A stretch of 64,000 nucleotides of DNA from Portulaca oleracea (GCA_029582165.1 CM055887.1:14187190-14251189), one strand, 5' to 3'. Counted from the first letter of the stretch, positions 48,950-61,680 are shown. Notes: generated by a model from the letters alone, not told the origin. Translations and numbers: made by a program.

Positions 48950-51487
48950 AGCTTGGCGAATCCTTACAATTGACCAAAAATAAACTTGCCTTTTGAACTT
49001 CTACCGCTAAAAACCAAACATCAAGTTTGCTAAACTGATGCAAATACTAACAAATCTTTATCCGATAAAGAAAACAATATTAAACTGATCGAGGAAAGAT
49101 TAATAGATTAGACCCCTAATATCTCGTATAAGCGAGATTTTGGAGTATTAGCGTTGGTTTTAATTTTAGAAAACAATATTAAAGTAATCGGGGCGTGCAG
49201 TTACCACTAATTATTAAGGACAATATATTATAATCCAACTTAGTCATGATTTTATAGGTAGACTATAGTCTATTTAGCACGGTGGCGATCTTTACACTTT
49301 TTCAGTTATATGAAGGAAAAATAAGAGGATTAAGAATGACGAAAAAAGTTATGGTTATTAGGTTTAACTTACTAGATAGACAAAGATCTATCTAATTTGC
49401 CTCTCACAATTTAAGAAAGCAAGAAAATAGCTTTTTCACCTTAAATTTTAGCTATATTTTGTATTTGGATAGCTTTTAATATTTTAACCAAGTCAAACAC
49501 TATTTACTTTTTAGTTTTTATGGTTTCGTAAGTTATATTAACTTATAGCCTTCAAGCTAGAATTTAGCAAATGTTATGTCAGATAATGTTTGATCACTTT
49601 GATGACGAGTTTTAGTGTTCCAAAAGTTGATCCCTAATTTGTCCCTCAATATTGTTGGATACGCATGCATAGCATTTGCCTTCTTCTGCTTTGCATATTT
49701 ATGTTAATTATACGGGGTTATATCCTTTAATGCTAATAAAAGTATAGGCAAAACAATAATAGTATGATTTTTAATTAGCGAATACTGCTTTTTTACTATT
49801 GTTACATGTCAAAATACTGAGGTACAGTAATCTTTTAGTCTTGCTGTATTAGAAATCAACATGGGTTTACTGAATTAAAATTACAGTCTATGATGATGAT
49901 AATGGTGACAATGATAATGACGATAATCAAAATATCAAAATAATAATATTAATAATAACAATAATAATAATAACAATAATAATAATAATCAATAATAATT
50001 GCAAAAAACAAATATTATTCATGTTCTTTTATGTATTAATTTTCTTTAAATATGTTAATTTAACAACTGAATTACCGAATATATTTTTTACAAACAAGTA
50101 ATTAACTATCTATTTGTTATCTGCTAAAATGCAACCTTCTATCCGCTACCTCAACAACAATCCACTACCAAATCCACTAAATTTGCCGAAAAGAGAGCCA
50201 TATTCGGTAAAGTTAGCGGTTGAGTTAGCTGATCAATATACATTGACATAGACAATTTCCAAAGATTAATTTTTCAAAGGATATCTATATATATAAGTTA
50301 AAAACACAAACATATTAGGGAATTTCAAACCTAGAAGAAATAATTTGGAAGGTTTGTTTATTTTCAAAGCACATTCTATACCTAATTAATTTAATGCACA
50401 CATGAATCTAACATTAAAAAAAAGAAAAACTTAATGCCATGAGTTAAAAATATTTGATTTAATATACAATTACAACATTTCCAAATTTTTCTTTCATCAC
50501 ATTTATATTCTAACATTTTTAATCACAACATAAGAAATAAAGTATAATTGATATTGTTTTGTATCATCTTTAATAACTATTTGAAAATAAAAATTTTAAT
50601 AACATTACTATATATATTTCCATCCATAAAAAATTAAATTATAAGTAAACTACCAGAAACTGAACAAAAAGCTTGAATCAAGATAAAAAGAATTACAGAA
50701 AAGTCTAAAATATCACAAATCCAAAATAAAAAAAGAAAATAGAATTATTGTAGTCATTGTAACTTTTTTTCATACAAACATTATCGTTCATATAGAGAAA
50801 TAAAATAAAATTATTTATCGATAATTTCGATGTTGGCATATTGCATTACTAATCTATATTATACTAGATGTATAAATATATAAACAAGGATTTAAAATTT
50901 AATAAGTATCTAACTTAGTAGATAAATACTTAAACATGTTTCTTAATTTACGACGATATGAATTTATGAAATAAATTTTTATGTTTTTGTTGATATTAAT
51001 TATTATAAAGTACGGATACTTTTTTAGCAATAAGAACTTTAATATGCTTCCACCACCAAATTATTCAAAAAGATACTATTGTTACATAATTTTTTTCATT
51101 AATTTCTAATTATCATTTAAATTAATAATTTCTAGAATTGAATTTATAATTATTATAAAATTACCCTAAAAAAATAAATTATAGAAAATTATAGAAAATT
51201 CTTATGTGCATCGTATAGTTGTCAAAGGCTAGTTTTTGTATTAAAAAATATGAAATGTTATTTCCATATGCTAGATATTAATATTATTAGTATTTCAAAA
51301 AACGCTACTTGAAACATTAAACACTACTTAAAATATCAACTTATCGAATATTAATATTTATTTTATTAAAATAATAACTTAAATAAAATGCTGAATTCTG
51401 CTCCAAATGCCGCTGTTGAATATGATCGGGTCTCAAAGGAGAGTAGAAAAGGAAGCATCAAACCCATTGGGTCAACTCTGCAGGCCC
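48950..51487. other. AT-rich intergenic DNA
   Basis: No gene, RNA or bounded element was recognised. A (TAA)n/(CAA)n microsatellite lies at about 49920-49995. Confidence 0.5.
49920..49995. repeat. (AAT)n/(AAC)n microsatellite
   Basis: Imperfect trinucleotide run, aataataacaataataat type. Confidence 0.8.
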
Positions 51488-52438
51488 TGTTGGAGAAATT
51501 ATACATAAATATATGCCAATAATACCTCCAAAAAAATATTATTAACCAACTTGATAATAAACGACAATACAACAATGGAACTAGGTTACATATAATAAAC
51601 TCATAACATCAATAAATGAAATTTGTCACATAATACATGATAATATATCAATCAGAGATTACAACTCGAATACTGAAATAAATAGTATAAAGATTAGAAA
51701 TAGCCTGTTTGGGTTGAAGCATGTGTGTAGCACTGTCCTAAGAGGAGACGTCCCTCCTGCACGAAACGAGTTGATAAGACGGCCTCCTCCCAAGATACGA
51801 TAACCCTGGACTCTTTCGGTGCAGCAAGAGAGTCCCGAGCCCGCTACTTAACCTGGTGCTCAAAAGTAATAATTTTTACTACTAGTAATAATAGTAATTA
51901 ATAAGAACTTTGAACTCAATTTTCTGGTTCAAAATAATAATCAGCAAAACCACTGTGTAAAAGTAAATGGATTTAATTATCCAACGCCAAGAAGTAATTA
52001 GAAAAACTAAGTTTTGATGAAGAAGAAGTAGAAAAATAATAGACCAAGAGTAGTGCTTGAACCACTAATAATAAGTATTAATAATGAAAATTAAAATTCA
52101 ATGCTCCGTGAAGGAATGAAATTTCAAGAGAATAATGTTTTTAAAATACAAGATCATTGCTGACACAACCAAAAGCCAGCCAAAGCTTTTATAACATAAA
52201 CTCAATAGGTAGTTAGCTTCATCCACAACTCTTGCTAACTGTAGCTAAAAATAAGGGATAGTAATCCCATAATTAACTCCCCACTAACGGCAGTATAGCC
52301 TAACAATAGCAACCAAGTCAAAGGTCTTAAAACCTTACTTAACAAACTAGTAAAAAGATATAGGGATAATAATAAAATAAATTAGGAATAATAATTATCA
52401 AAATAATTTTTATTTTTAAATCATAAAATACTCCAACA
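51488..52438 (-). repeat. 3' LTR of Copia-4
   Basis: Complete LTR with 8-bp inverted ends TGTTGGAG / CTCCAACA. About 850 bp of it recurs at 57669-58517 with high identity. Confidence 0.88.
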
Positions 52439-53786
52439 ATCCCCACATGATTTTAAAAAAAAATGGAGAATGAAAAAAAACAATAATAATGAGCACTTTA
52501 TACCATGTAATGGGCGCATGGTACCTTATGGGTTTGAACCGAAACTTAGTGTAAGTGAGTTTCAACTTGAGGGAAGATGGTGATCTAATGTTTTGAACCG
52601 TATGGGGATCGGTTCACTTTTGGTTCGTCTCTATCGGACCATTCCCGAGTCTTCTAAGGGGCTTCGGAACCCTCGACAAGAATAAACACAAGGTGGTGAA
52701 GGCGTTCAAAGGCTAGAAAAGGATGTGCCTTCACGCTTTTGATCATAAATCCTTCAATACAACTTTGATAGACTTCAAATTTTAGGAGCTTAAAGTACAC
52801 ATCGAGAGCTTTCCATCGATATATTATGGGCCTAAAACAGAGTTCGGAAGAAGAAGTTATGCGAGTTTGAAGTCGGCAGAAAATTTGCCCAGATGGTCAC
52901 GCCCGTGACCTTCCACGGCAAGTTTGTTTTGGCTCCATAAATCACGTCACGCCAGTGACCAAGAGGGTCACGCCCGTGACCCCGATTGTCGCGCCCGTGA
53001 CCCTCCAAGTCACGCCCGTGACCGTTCTGCAACACACATTCTCTTCCGCCTTTTTTCATAGTTTTCTTTTCTCCTTTTCTCCCTTTCCTTTATATACATG
53101 TTCCTCCCCCCCCCCCCCCATTAAAGATAGTTTAATGAAGGTTTTAGTTTAGACACAAAAATTCCTCTCACTTGGAGAGTTTGTAATTGTGGGTTTTCAA
53201 ACCCTAATCAATGAAAGCTAATCCTTTGGGTGGAAATTGCTTGGTGAATTCTCTTCTTTGTGAGTGGGTGTTTTTTCTCCACTCTTTGTGAGATTTCTTG
53301 GGTGTTTCAAGACTCTTTGCTTGTGGAAGGCCCTTGTGTTAGAGATTGAACATCTTAGTTCAATTTGGTGAGATTTCTCTCTTTAGAATTGTTTATATCT
53401 TTTAATTTCATTTTTATCTCCATTAATCCAAAAACCCAAAAAAATTGGTTTGTAGTGTTTATGAGTTCTATGTGGATTTCCATCATCCACATGATTTTGC
53501 ATAGACCCTAGGTCCCGACCCTCTCCATGTCTTGAACCATAATCCCTTGGCCAAGTCTCTACTCACCACACACATGGCACATGTATTTCTCGTCAAGGTC
53601 ACATTGGTGGTGCGCTTTACTGTCATGCGCGGTATCTTGTTTCGTGAGTGTCCATTAGAGATAAGCCCAAAATATCTCACAGTGGCGACCCCACCACCAC
53701 ACTCACTAGGTGGAACCTCCAAGAGCGATATGTGACTACCACCCCGCAAAAATATGCCATCGGCCCATTAAGAGTTATTGTGTCTC
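52439..53786 (+). other. LTR-like relic within Copia-4
   Basis: This stretch is not copia pol. It holds five dyads GGTCACG-CC-CGTGACC or variants (52895-52910, 52946-52960, 52966-52981, 52988-53001, 53009-53022). These are followed by a CT-rich block, TATA-like ttatatacatg (53090), a run of about 13 C (53107) and a leader-like region. This order resembles the U3-R of a gypsy-type LTR in plus orientation. No boundaries or target duplication are convincing. Confidence 0.4.
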
Positions 53787-54091
53787 CTTGTCTCTAGAGC
53801 TGGCAAAATTTTGTCCGACCCGGATTACCCGAATTGTCCGACCCGGAAAAAACCGGGTCTGGACATAAATTTTTCGTCCGAATTTTCATATTGTCCGAAT
53901 ATTCGGACATAAAATTTCTCTTTTTTCTATTGTCCGAACCCGATTTTAGCTTCGTCCGAATTGTCCGACCCAGTTTGACCCGAAATAAAACCGGGTCCGG
54001 ACATGAATTTCTCGTCCGAATTTTGACATTGTCCGACTTTGTCCGACCCGGATTTACCCGGACCCGGATTTTTGCCAGCGCTACTTGTCTC
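53787..54091. mobile_element. hAT-type MITE, 289 bp
   Basis: The body is 53795-54083. A perfect 8-bp target duplication cttgtctc lies at 53787-53794 and 54084-54091. The inverted ends are TAGAGCTGGCAAAA and TAGCGCTGGCAAAAA. The interior is built from repeated gtccgacccgg and tccgaattgtccgac motifs in both orientations. It has no coding capacity. Confidence 0.92.
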
Positions 54092-54329
54092 TTTAAACAA
54101 AAGTAAGCAAAAGTTAGACAACAAAATAACTCAACCTGAACAGTCGTCACAGTCCTCAGAGAGCACTTCGCCATAGGAATGAATTTTCGCTTAAAAGTAA
54201 GTGCTCTTTTTAAGTTCACCCATCAGCTTCGTTGTTACCCGTTGAACATCTATTCATGGGATCGCCATACCTCTGGAGACGGGTGTCAACTATGGTGACT
54301 ATTTTACGGGCTTCAATCCCATTCCCCTC

Positions 54330-57300
54330 GACGTTTGAAGTATCTGCTGGCGCGCCAGTCCTTTGTGAGCGGATCCTCAATATTATTTTCTAACCTGACA
54401 AAGTCAAGAGAAATCACACCATGAGAAATTAGTTGTCTCACAGACTTATGTCGCACTCTCAAGTGCCTTCTTTTCTCATTGAAATTCTTATTCTTAGCTT
54501 TCGCTATAGTGGCTTAGCAATCACAATGCATAGAAATAGGAGGTATAGGCTTAGACAACAACGGAATATCCGACAAGAAATTTTTAAGCCATTCAGCCTC
54601 AACACATGCCACATCTAAAGCAATAAATTTAGCTTCCATAGTGGAGCGAGCAATAATTGTCTGCTTAGCAGACTTCCATGATATAGCACTACCTCCTAAT
54701 GTAAAAACATAGCCACTAGTAGATTTTATTTCAAACGAATCAGAAATCCAATTTGCATCACTATAACCTTCCAAAACAGCAGGATACCCACAATAATGCA
54801 AACCATAGTCAATGGTCCCTTTTAGGTATTGAAATACCCTTTTAATAGCATGCCAATGATCAATACTAGGATTCTGGGTGTATCTAGTCAACCTGCCTAC
54901 AACATATGCTATGTCAGGTCTAGTATAATTCGGCAAACATCAAAGACCCAACAATTTGAGAATACTTCAACTGAGAAACACTTTCCCCCACATTTTTCCT
55001 CAATTTCACAGAGGGGTCAAAAAAAGTCGACACAAGACTAACATCATAGTAATTAAACTTTTTCATCAATTTCTCAACATAATGAGATTGGGTCAATGTA
55101 ATGCCAAAATCATTTCGTATCAATTTAATGCCCAAAATCACATCGACAGGACCAAGGTCCTTCATGTCAAAATGCTTAAACAGGATGACTTAGTCTCTTG
55201 AATCACCTCAAGACTACTACTGAATAATAATATGTCATCCACATATAGGCACAAAATTATGTAAATACCATTAACTTGTTTCATATAAACACATTTATCA
55301 TCATTGTTAATGGTAAAGCCATGGGAGAGTATCACCTGATCAAACTTCTCGCGCCATTGTTTAGGAGCTTGTTTTAATCCATATAAGGATTTCACAAGCT
55401 TAGATACCTTTCCTTCTTGATCGGGCACAACAAAACCCTCAAGTTGTTTCATGTAGATTTCTTCTTCCAACTCTCCATTCAAAAAGGCTGTCTTAACATC
55501 CATATGATGAATATGTAAGTTGTATATAGAAGCCAAAGCAATCAAAACTCTAATAGAAGTAATTTTAGAAACAGGTGAATAAGTATCAAAGAAATCAACA
55601 CCTTCTACTTGTCTAAAACCTAGCACAACAAGTCTAGCTTTGTACTTCTTAATAGAACCATCGGTCCTTAACTTCCTTTTAAAGATCATTTAGAACCAAT
55701 CGGTTTACAACCAGGAGGAAGATCAGTCAAGACCCAAGTCTTATTAGTCAAAATTGAATTAATCTCATCATTAATAGCTTCTTTCCAAAAAGGTGCTTCA
55801 GAGGATCCTAGGTTTATCCTCAGGCAAGTAAGTCAAAAAGTCAGGACCAAAATCCTTAGCAAAGTCTAGGTCTTTTGCTCCTCCTTAGAGAAACATGACA
55901 ATCATTATCAACATCAGGAATCACATCCACATTAGAGCCAGACTCAGACACTTGCACATGAATTTTACTCTTCAAAGGAAAAACATTTTCAAAGAAAGTA
56001 GCATCTCTACTCTCCTTACTAGTATTAACAGAAATTTCAGGAACATCAGAATTAATCACCAAAAAGCGATAAGTATTACTACTAAGGGAATAACCAACAA
56101 ACACACAATCAACAGTTTTGGAACCCAACTTTCTTTTGTTAATAGGAGAGACATAGCACTTTAGCCAAACACGCCCACACTTGAGGTAATTCAAATTAGG
56201 CTTCCTGTTTTTCCACAATTCATAAGGGGTCTTATCAGAAGTCTTATAAGGAACTCTATTCAAAATAAGACATGTAAGACATGCAAAATATAAAGCTTCA
56301 CCCCATAAATTATTAGGCAAACTTGAACTTATCAACATAGCATTAACCATCTTAGTCAAAGTTCGGTTCTTTCTTTCTGCAACTCCATTCGATTGAGGTA
56401 AGTAAACAGGTGTCACTTGATGTATCACACCATGATCTTCACAAAATTGTTCCATCTCCGTTGGAGCGTACTCTCCACCTCTATTTGATCGAATGACTTT
56501 AATTTTCTTTTCTAGCTGATTTTCCACCTCAGCTTTGTACACCTTAAAGACATCAAACATATCACTTTTGTGAGCCAACAAATAAAAATAGCAATATCTT
56601 GAATAATCATCAATAAATGTGATAAAATATCTTTTACCACCACGAGTCAAAACACCATTGAGCTCACATATATCACTATGGATCAAGTCAAGCAAATTTG
56701 TATCTTTCATGGCAACAGAATGAAAAGACTTTCTAGTTTGTTTAGCCTGAACACAAACTTGACATTTTTCTTTCACATTAATAGACGACTTAGGAATAAG
56801 ATCTAGATTCATCATCATCTAATAGACTGTAAATTCACATGCCCAAGTCTACCATGCCAAGGATGAGAACATTCAACATTTGAAACAGTAAATGCACTAC
56901 CGACCGCATTACTCGATTCAAAGCCAACAACATTCAATCTAAACAATCCATTCATCACATAGCCTTTGCATATAAAAGAACCATATCTAGAAATAACAAC
57001 TTTATTCGATTCAAAAGTAATTTTTAGCCATGCTGAGTCAACAAGGAACCACTAATGAGATTTTTGTTAATCTCAGGAACATAATAGACACCATCCAAGT
57101 CAATAAATTTACCAGACGACAATTTAAGTCTAACACGACCTACTCCTAAAACAGGAGCGATATTACCATTACCCATAGTCACAGTTCTATCAGACAATTA
57201 TTGTACGAATAGAAATCATGTCTAGTAGCACAAACATAAACATTAGCACTCGAATCAACAATCCACTAACCAATATCATCACATATAGTATAAATCATGA
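54330..57300 (-). pseudogene. Copia-4 pol remnant (protease end, integrase, RT, RNase H)
   Basis: Reading the minus strand: a degraded protease/pre-integrase region with many stops (57300-56820), then integrase in one frame (56818-55856). Integrase has C-x2-C (CQVCVQ), FIDDYSRYCYFYLL, a core motif reading RSNRGGEY where family members have Asp instead of Asn, and NGVAERKN with the catalytic Glu. RT occupies 55689-54920 in two frames, with YVDDILLFS near 55230. RNase H follows at 54936-54514 and continues broken to about 54330. Gag is missing. The Asp-to-Asn change and the shifts make it inactive. Confidence 0.88.
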
Positions 57301-57668
57301 GGTTAGAAATAACCCCCACATTTTCAGACATACTCATGATGCTAATAAAAATATGAAATATCAATAGACTCAAAATCACTTGTCGGAAATCATTAATGGA
57401 CTATTATAAATAGACAATGAAACTAATCATGAAATTGCAACCAAGTCAATGCTCATGTAAAGAATGTATCATATTATTGTCAAAATGTGAAACCACGTGC
57501 AAACTATAAATAATACCAAGAACTCCAATTTAGCTAATGAAAAATATAAGCTCCAATCGTATGACAGAATGTAATCACCTACATTGACTTATATGATAAT
57601 TACAAAAGCAAGTAAATAGCACCGTGTATGACACCGCAACAATATAAATTATACCAAGTTATATGCAA

Positions 57669-58517
57669 ACATATAATAAACTCATAACATCAATAAATAA
57701 AATTTGTCACATAATAGATGATAATATATCAATCAGAGATTACAACTTGAATACTGAAATAAATAGTATAAAGATTAGAAATAGCCTGTTTGGGTCGAAG
57801 CGTGTAGCACTGTCCTAAGAGGAGACATCCGTCCTGCACGAGATGAGTTGATAAGACGACCTCCTCCCACAATACGACAACCCTGGACTCTTTCGGTGCA
57901 GCAAGAAGAGTCCCGAACCCGCTATTTAACCCAGTGCTCAAAAGTAATAATTTTTACTACTAGTAATAATAGTAATTAATAAGAACTGTGAACTCAATTT
58001 TCTGGTTCAAAATAATAATCAGCAAAACCACTGTGTAAAAGCAAATGGATTTAATTATCCAACGCCAAGAAGTAATCAGAAAAACTAAGTTTTGATGAAG
58101 AAGAAGTAGAAAAATAATAGACCAAGAGTAGTAGTGCTTGAACCACTAATAATAAGTATTAATAATGAAAATTAAAATTCAATGTTCTGTGAAGGAATGA
58201 AATTTCAAGAGAATAATGTTTTTAAAATACAAGATCGTTGCTGACACAACCAAAAGCCAGCCAAAGCTTTTATAACATAAACTCGATAGGTAGTTAGCTT
58301 CATCCACAACTCTTGCTAACTATAGCTAAAAACAAGGGATAGTAATCTCATAATTAACTCCCCACTAACGGCAGTATAGCCTAACAATAGCAGCCAAGTC
58401 AAAGGTCTTAAAACCTTACATAATAAACTAGTAAAAAGATTTAGGGATAATAATAAAATAAATTAGGAATAATAATTATCAAAATAATTTTTGTTTTTAA
58501 ATCACAAAATACTCCAA
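57669..58517 (-). repeat. 5' LTR of Copia-4, partial
   Basis: Collinear with 51588-52436. The part corresponding to 51488-51587 is absent or replaced, and the outer end stops at ctccaa. Confidence 0.85.
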
Positions 58518-59312
58518 GTCCAGTCAAAAGATAATCATGACAGTACAATGTAGGCCTGAACAAAAAAAAAAAAAAAATCACCGGTCCAATACTAACATTT
58601 TAATCTATTAGGCTTTGATTTGAAATTATTCGATTTAAATCAATTTTACTGTGTTGATCTTTCATTGAATCCAACATTTACGGTAATCTACAAAAAGATA
58701 CGACAAATTGAGAGAGTAATTACTATGTATCAGGCTCGTAGATAAGTACAAACATTGCGCAATAAAGAATATATGGTCCACCAATTGTGAATTAGTTTTA
58801 GGCCCCGTGTGGTGTGTAGGAAGGACAATGATACACTGGCCCAGTGGGTCAATGACCCATCCCAGGTGACAAATGACATGGATTTTGATGTGGCAATTCC
58901 CTTCCTCTCTCCTCTTTTTTCTGCTCCAATCTCTCTTTAGGCGTGGCATTGGGAAATGATAATATTTACTTCTTTCTCTGATTGAAACTTCATCCCTCAA
59001 AAAAACCACTTCCCAAAAATTGAAAACCCCGATTCAAACCCATTTCTATCATTTTTTACGTTCTCTTTCTCCTTCTCTGATAAATGTTAACATTCATTTC
59101 TCTGCTCTCCATTTCTCGTTTTCGTTTTCGTTCTCTTTCTCTTTATCCGATTCAAACTTCATTTTGTTTAGGGTTCTTTCTCTGATTGAAACTTCATAAA
59201 GCAGATCAGATAGATAAAATTTAGAAAAAGGTATGTACCGAATTTGAATCTCCATTCTTTGTTGTTCCGAAAAATATAAATTAATCTCCATTATTTGTAG
59301 TGTGGATCCTGT
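58518..59312. other. Intergenic region upstream of the GRF gene
   Basis: No gene is supported. It may contain the left end of the Mutator-like element, but I could not pair terminal repeats. Confidence 0.35.
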
Positions 59313-59562
59313 TTACCAGTTTTTAGGGTTTGGGTGTGGTTTTTTAAGTTTTGTATCTGGGTTTGGGTGTGGTTTTTTAAACATTGGAACATAAGAATGT
59401 ATTTGAGGATTCAATTTTCAGAACTGGAAATTGATTATTACCAGTTTTTAGGGTTTGGGTATGGTTTTTTAAGTTTTGTATCTGGGTTTGGGTGTGGTTT
59501 TTTAAACATTGGAACATAAAAATTGATTTGAGGATTCAATTTTCAGAACTGGAAATTGATTA
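59313..59562. repeat. 125-bp tandem duplication
   Basis: Copies 59313-59437 and 59438-59562 are nearly identical. Each contains ccagtttttagggtttggg and ends ggaactggaaattgatta-like sequence. It lies upstream of the GRF zinc-finger gene and could be part of its promoter or leader. Confidence 0.9.
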
Positions 59563-59902
59563 TTTTTCAGATCCCATCCCTTCAAATTTGGCTATGGTTA
59601 TGAGTGACGAGAGAAAGTTGTTTATTTGGCTTTGGTAAAGATACAAATTTTTGGGGTTCTTTTGGGGGGATTAGTAACATTAGTCTAAATTATTGTATGA
59701 TTAGTCAAAAGTTAGCTATGAGGATTATTCGTATTATTAGTCAAAAATGTTGTTGATGACTGCTATGGGTGATGACTGCAATTGAGTATGCTATGGTGAT
59801 GACTGACATTGATTAGTCTAAATTGTAGTTATTAATTGTTCATATGTTTTCTCACTCGATCTTGAACATGAAGGAACTCGAGCTTGTTGATACTTGTAAG
59901 AT

Positions 59903-60241
59903 ATGGCATCGTCATCAAGGAACTCGGGCTTGAACATGAAGGATCGATTACGTATAAAGTATCGATATTGTTGTGGTCGGAAAGCTGATTTGAAGGTTTC
60001 ATCATCAAAAAACAACCCTAACTCACTGTACTTCAAATGCGACGTTTGTAATAGTTTTGTTGATTGGGTTATCTCAAGGGATGTGATTGACGATGGTTAC
60101 TCCAGTGCAAATTCTCGTCTTGATGATGGTTACTGTAGTGCAAATTCTCGTGTTGATAATATTGATGAAGTAAAGGAGCTTGTTGTAGTTGTAAAAGACT
60201 TGCATAAACAGTTGTACAATTTTTTTTTGGTTTTTGGTTAA
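59903..60241 (+). CDS. Small GRF-type zinc-finger protein, 112 aa
   Basis: ATG at 59903 gives a 112-residue single-frame protein. Residues 20-56 fit the zf-GRF pattern: YCCGRKA (22-28), then a spacer, then YFKCDVC (43-49) and FVDWV (52-56). The Gly-Arg-Phe signature itself is degraded (NSLYF at 40-44). Residues 65-90 contain a short internal repeat (DDGYSSANSR / DDGYCSANSR), and the C-terminus is a short helical stretch. Such small proteins bind nucleic acid through the GRF zinc finger in known cases and are common near plant Mutator-like transposons. The transposase fragment 1 kb downstream on the same strand suggests it belongs to that element. It could also be a degraded host gene. Confidence 0.6.
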   Translation: MASSSRNSGLNMKDRLRIKYRYCCGRKADLKVSSSKNNPNSLYFKCDVCNSFVDWVISRDVIDDGYSSANSRLDDGYCSANSRVDNIDEVKELVVVVKDLHKQLYNFFLVFG

Positions 60242-60454
60242 GTTTGGTGGGATGTTGTATTTAGTATTACTTGTGGTGGCGTTGTTAAAATAGGGACAAA
60301 TTATCCATAACTAATGTATTGGTATTGAGATTAATGTATGGTTGTTTATTAATCTAATGTATTGTTGGTTTATATTCGCTTGGTAATGGCACATTTTGAA
60401 ATGATTTTAGCTTTTTCATTCACTTGCATTTTCATCCAAATCAGTCATATAGTA

Positions 60455-60690
60455 CCAAAAAAAATAAAAAAATATGGCCCTTAACTATTAAACTATGATA
60501 TCATGAAGTGATACCCTGAATTGTGACTCTAATATGGGGGCCAATGAAGATTTAAATGTTCAGAGATCAATGAACACAGTGTCAAATTGGATAAAATTGC
60601 CTCGGAATTGAAAAAAAACCAAAAAATGCCCCTTAACTATTAAACTATTCAATAACACCACTAAAGTTTACATAAGAATTAAAATGCCCC
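60455..60690. repeat. Direct repeat of a cccttaactattaaacta motif
   Basis: The phrase cccttaactattaaacta occurs at about 60478 and about 60631 with similar A-rich sequence in front. It may be a diverged tandem duplication; no boundaries were found. Confidence 0.5.
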
Positions 60691-60899
60691 TGAGTGGTAT
60701 GTTAACCGGTAACAACCGGTAACCATGTTGAGTAATTAATTTTTTGAAATATTTTCAAAAAATAATAAGAAATAGGGAAAAGGAAAAAAAATGTATAGCT
60801 TCTTCCTACCTTCCCTTCATTATTGTCTTGTCTGACCACACTCCATCCTTTCATCTTCATATATAGTTCATACACACAACCATCCTGAAAGAACAAATT

Positions 60900-60957
60900 G
60901 TAAACCCCAAACCCTAAACCCTAAAACCTGAAACCTAAAACATAAAACCCTAAACTC
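60900..60957. repeat. Interstitial telomere-like repeats
   Basis: Several units of the plant telomere repeat CCCTAAA (about 60909-60927 and 60943-60955) with degenerate copies between. They may be telo-box promoter elements of the gene that follows. Confidence 0.75.
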
Positions 60958-61275
60958 TTATACTGGCGTAGTTAATAACGACTGAAGTGAAGGAAGGTTG
61001 ACTGGTGGTCGGAATTTGTTCAGGTCGACGATGCGGATGTTGCTGTAATCGATCAAAGCTTGTGATGAATCAGTGCAGTTTGGAATAAGGTAACATAAAT
61101 TTGTATGGAGGTACGATTTGTGGGAAAAATTGTAAATTTTTTGTTTGTATTGGTTTGTGTTTTGCTAAAATTGAAACTGTTGAGAATGAATTTGATGAGA
61201 TGTGGTTGTGTTTGATGGTTCGAACATAGTGAATGCAATTTGATTAGAGTGTTTTATTGCAGAACCTAGAATATA

Positions 61276-61643
61276 ATGGCATTCAAAATATTGTTGTTCC
61301 ATGGGGGTGAATTTGTTAGGGCTCCCCATTTAGTTTACAGTGAAGGAGAGTGCAGTGATGTGGTTTGTGACACAAATTATATTAGTCTATATGATCTAAA
61401 GGAGATGGTTGAGAAGAGAGGTTACCGAGGGCGGAGTATAAAAAAAATGCACTATGTTCAACCTGGTTGTGAATTAGAGGGTTGTTTAGTGGCTATTGAT
61501 GGAGACAATGAGATAAAGGATATTATGGAATTGCTGGTTCGTAATGATTCTGTTTCTGTATATGTGGAGCATGAAGAACAAGATCTAAGTAAGGGGGTGA
61601 ATGACATAGATTGTCATGAGGAGGTGGACAGGGATGGTGGTGG

Positions 61644-61680
<37 letters not shown>

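Larger units (their letters stand above)
51488..58517 (-). mobile_element. Copia-4: Ty1/copia LTR retrotransposon, decayed
   Basis: The left copy (3' LTR for this strand) is 51488-52438, 951 bp, with tgttggag...ctccaaca ends. The right copy aligns from about 57669 to 58517 and lacks about 100 bp at its inner end and the last bases at its outer end. A purine tract CATGTGGGGAT (minus strand) abuts the left LTR. Integrase, RT and RNase H read on the minus strand in copia order. Gag and the primer site are not recognisable. No target duplication could be matched, consistent with the eroded right edge. Confidence 0.87.

Noticed and set aside
52442..53501. Target duplication ccacatgatttt flanking the LTR-like relic
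   Set aside because: A 12-base match at 52442 and 53489, but the first copy is the purine tract of Copia-4 and neither abuts a TG/CA terminus convincingly; likely coincidence.
60900..60957. True chromosome end
   Set aside because: Only a few degenerate CCCTAAA units, flanked on both sides by ordinary sequence.
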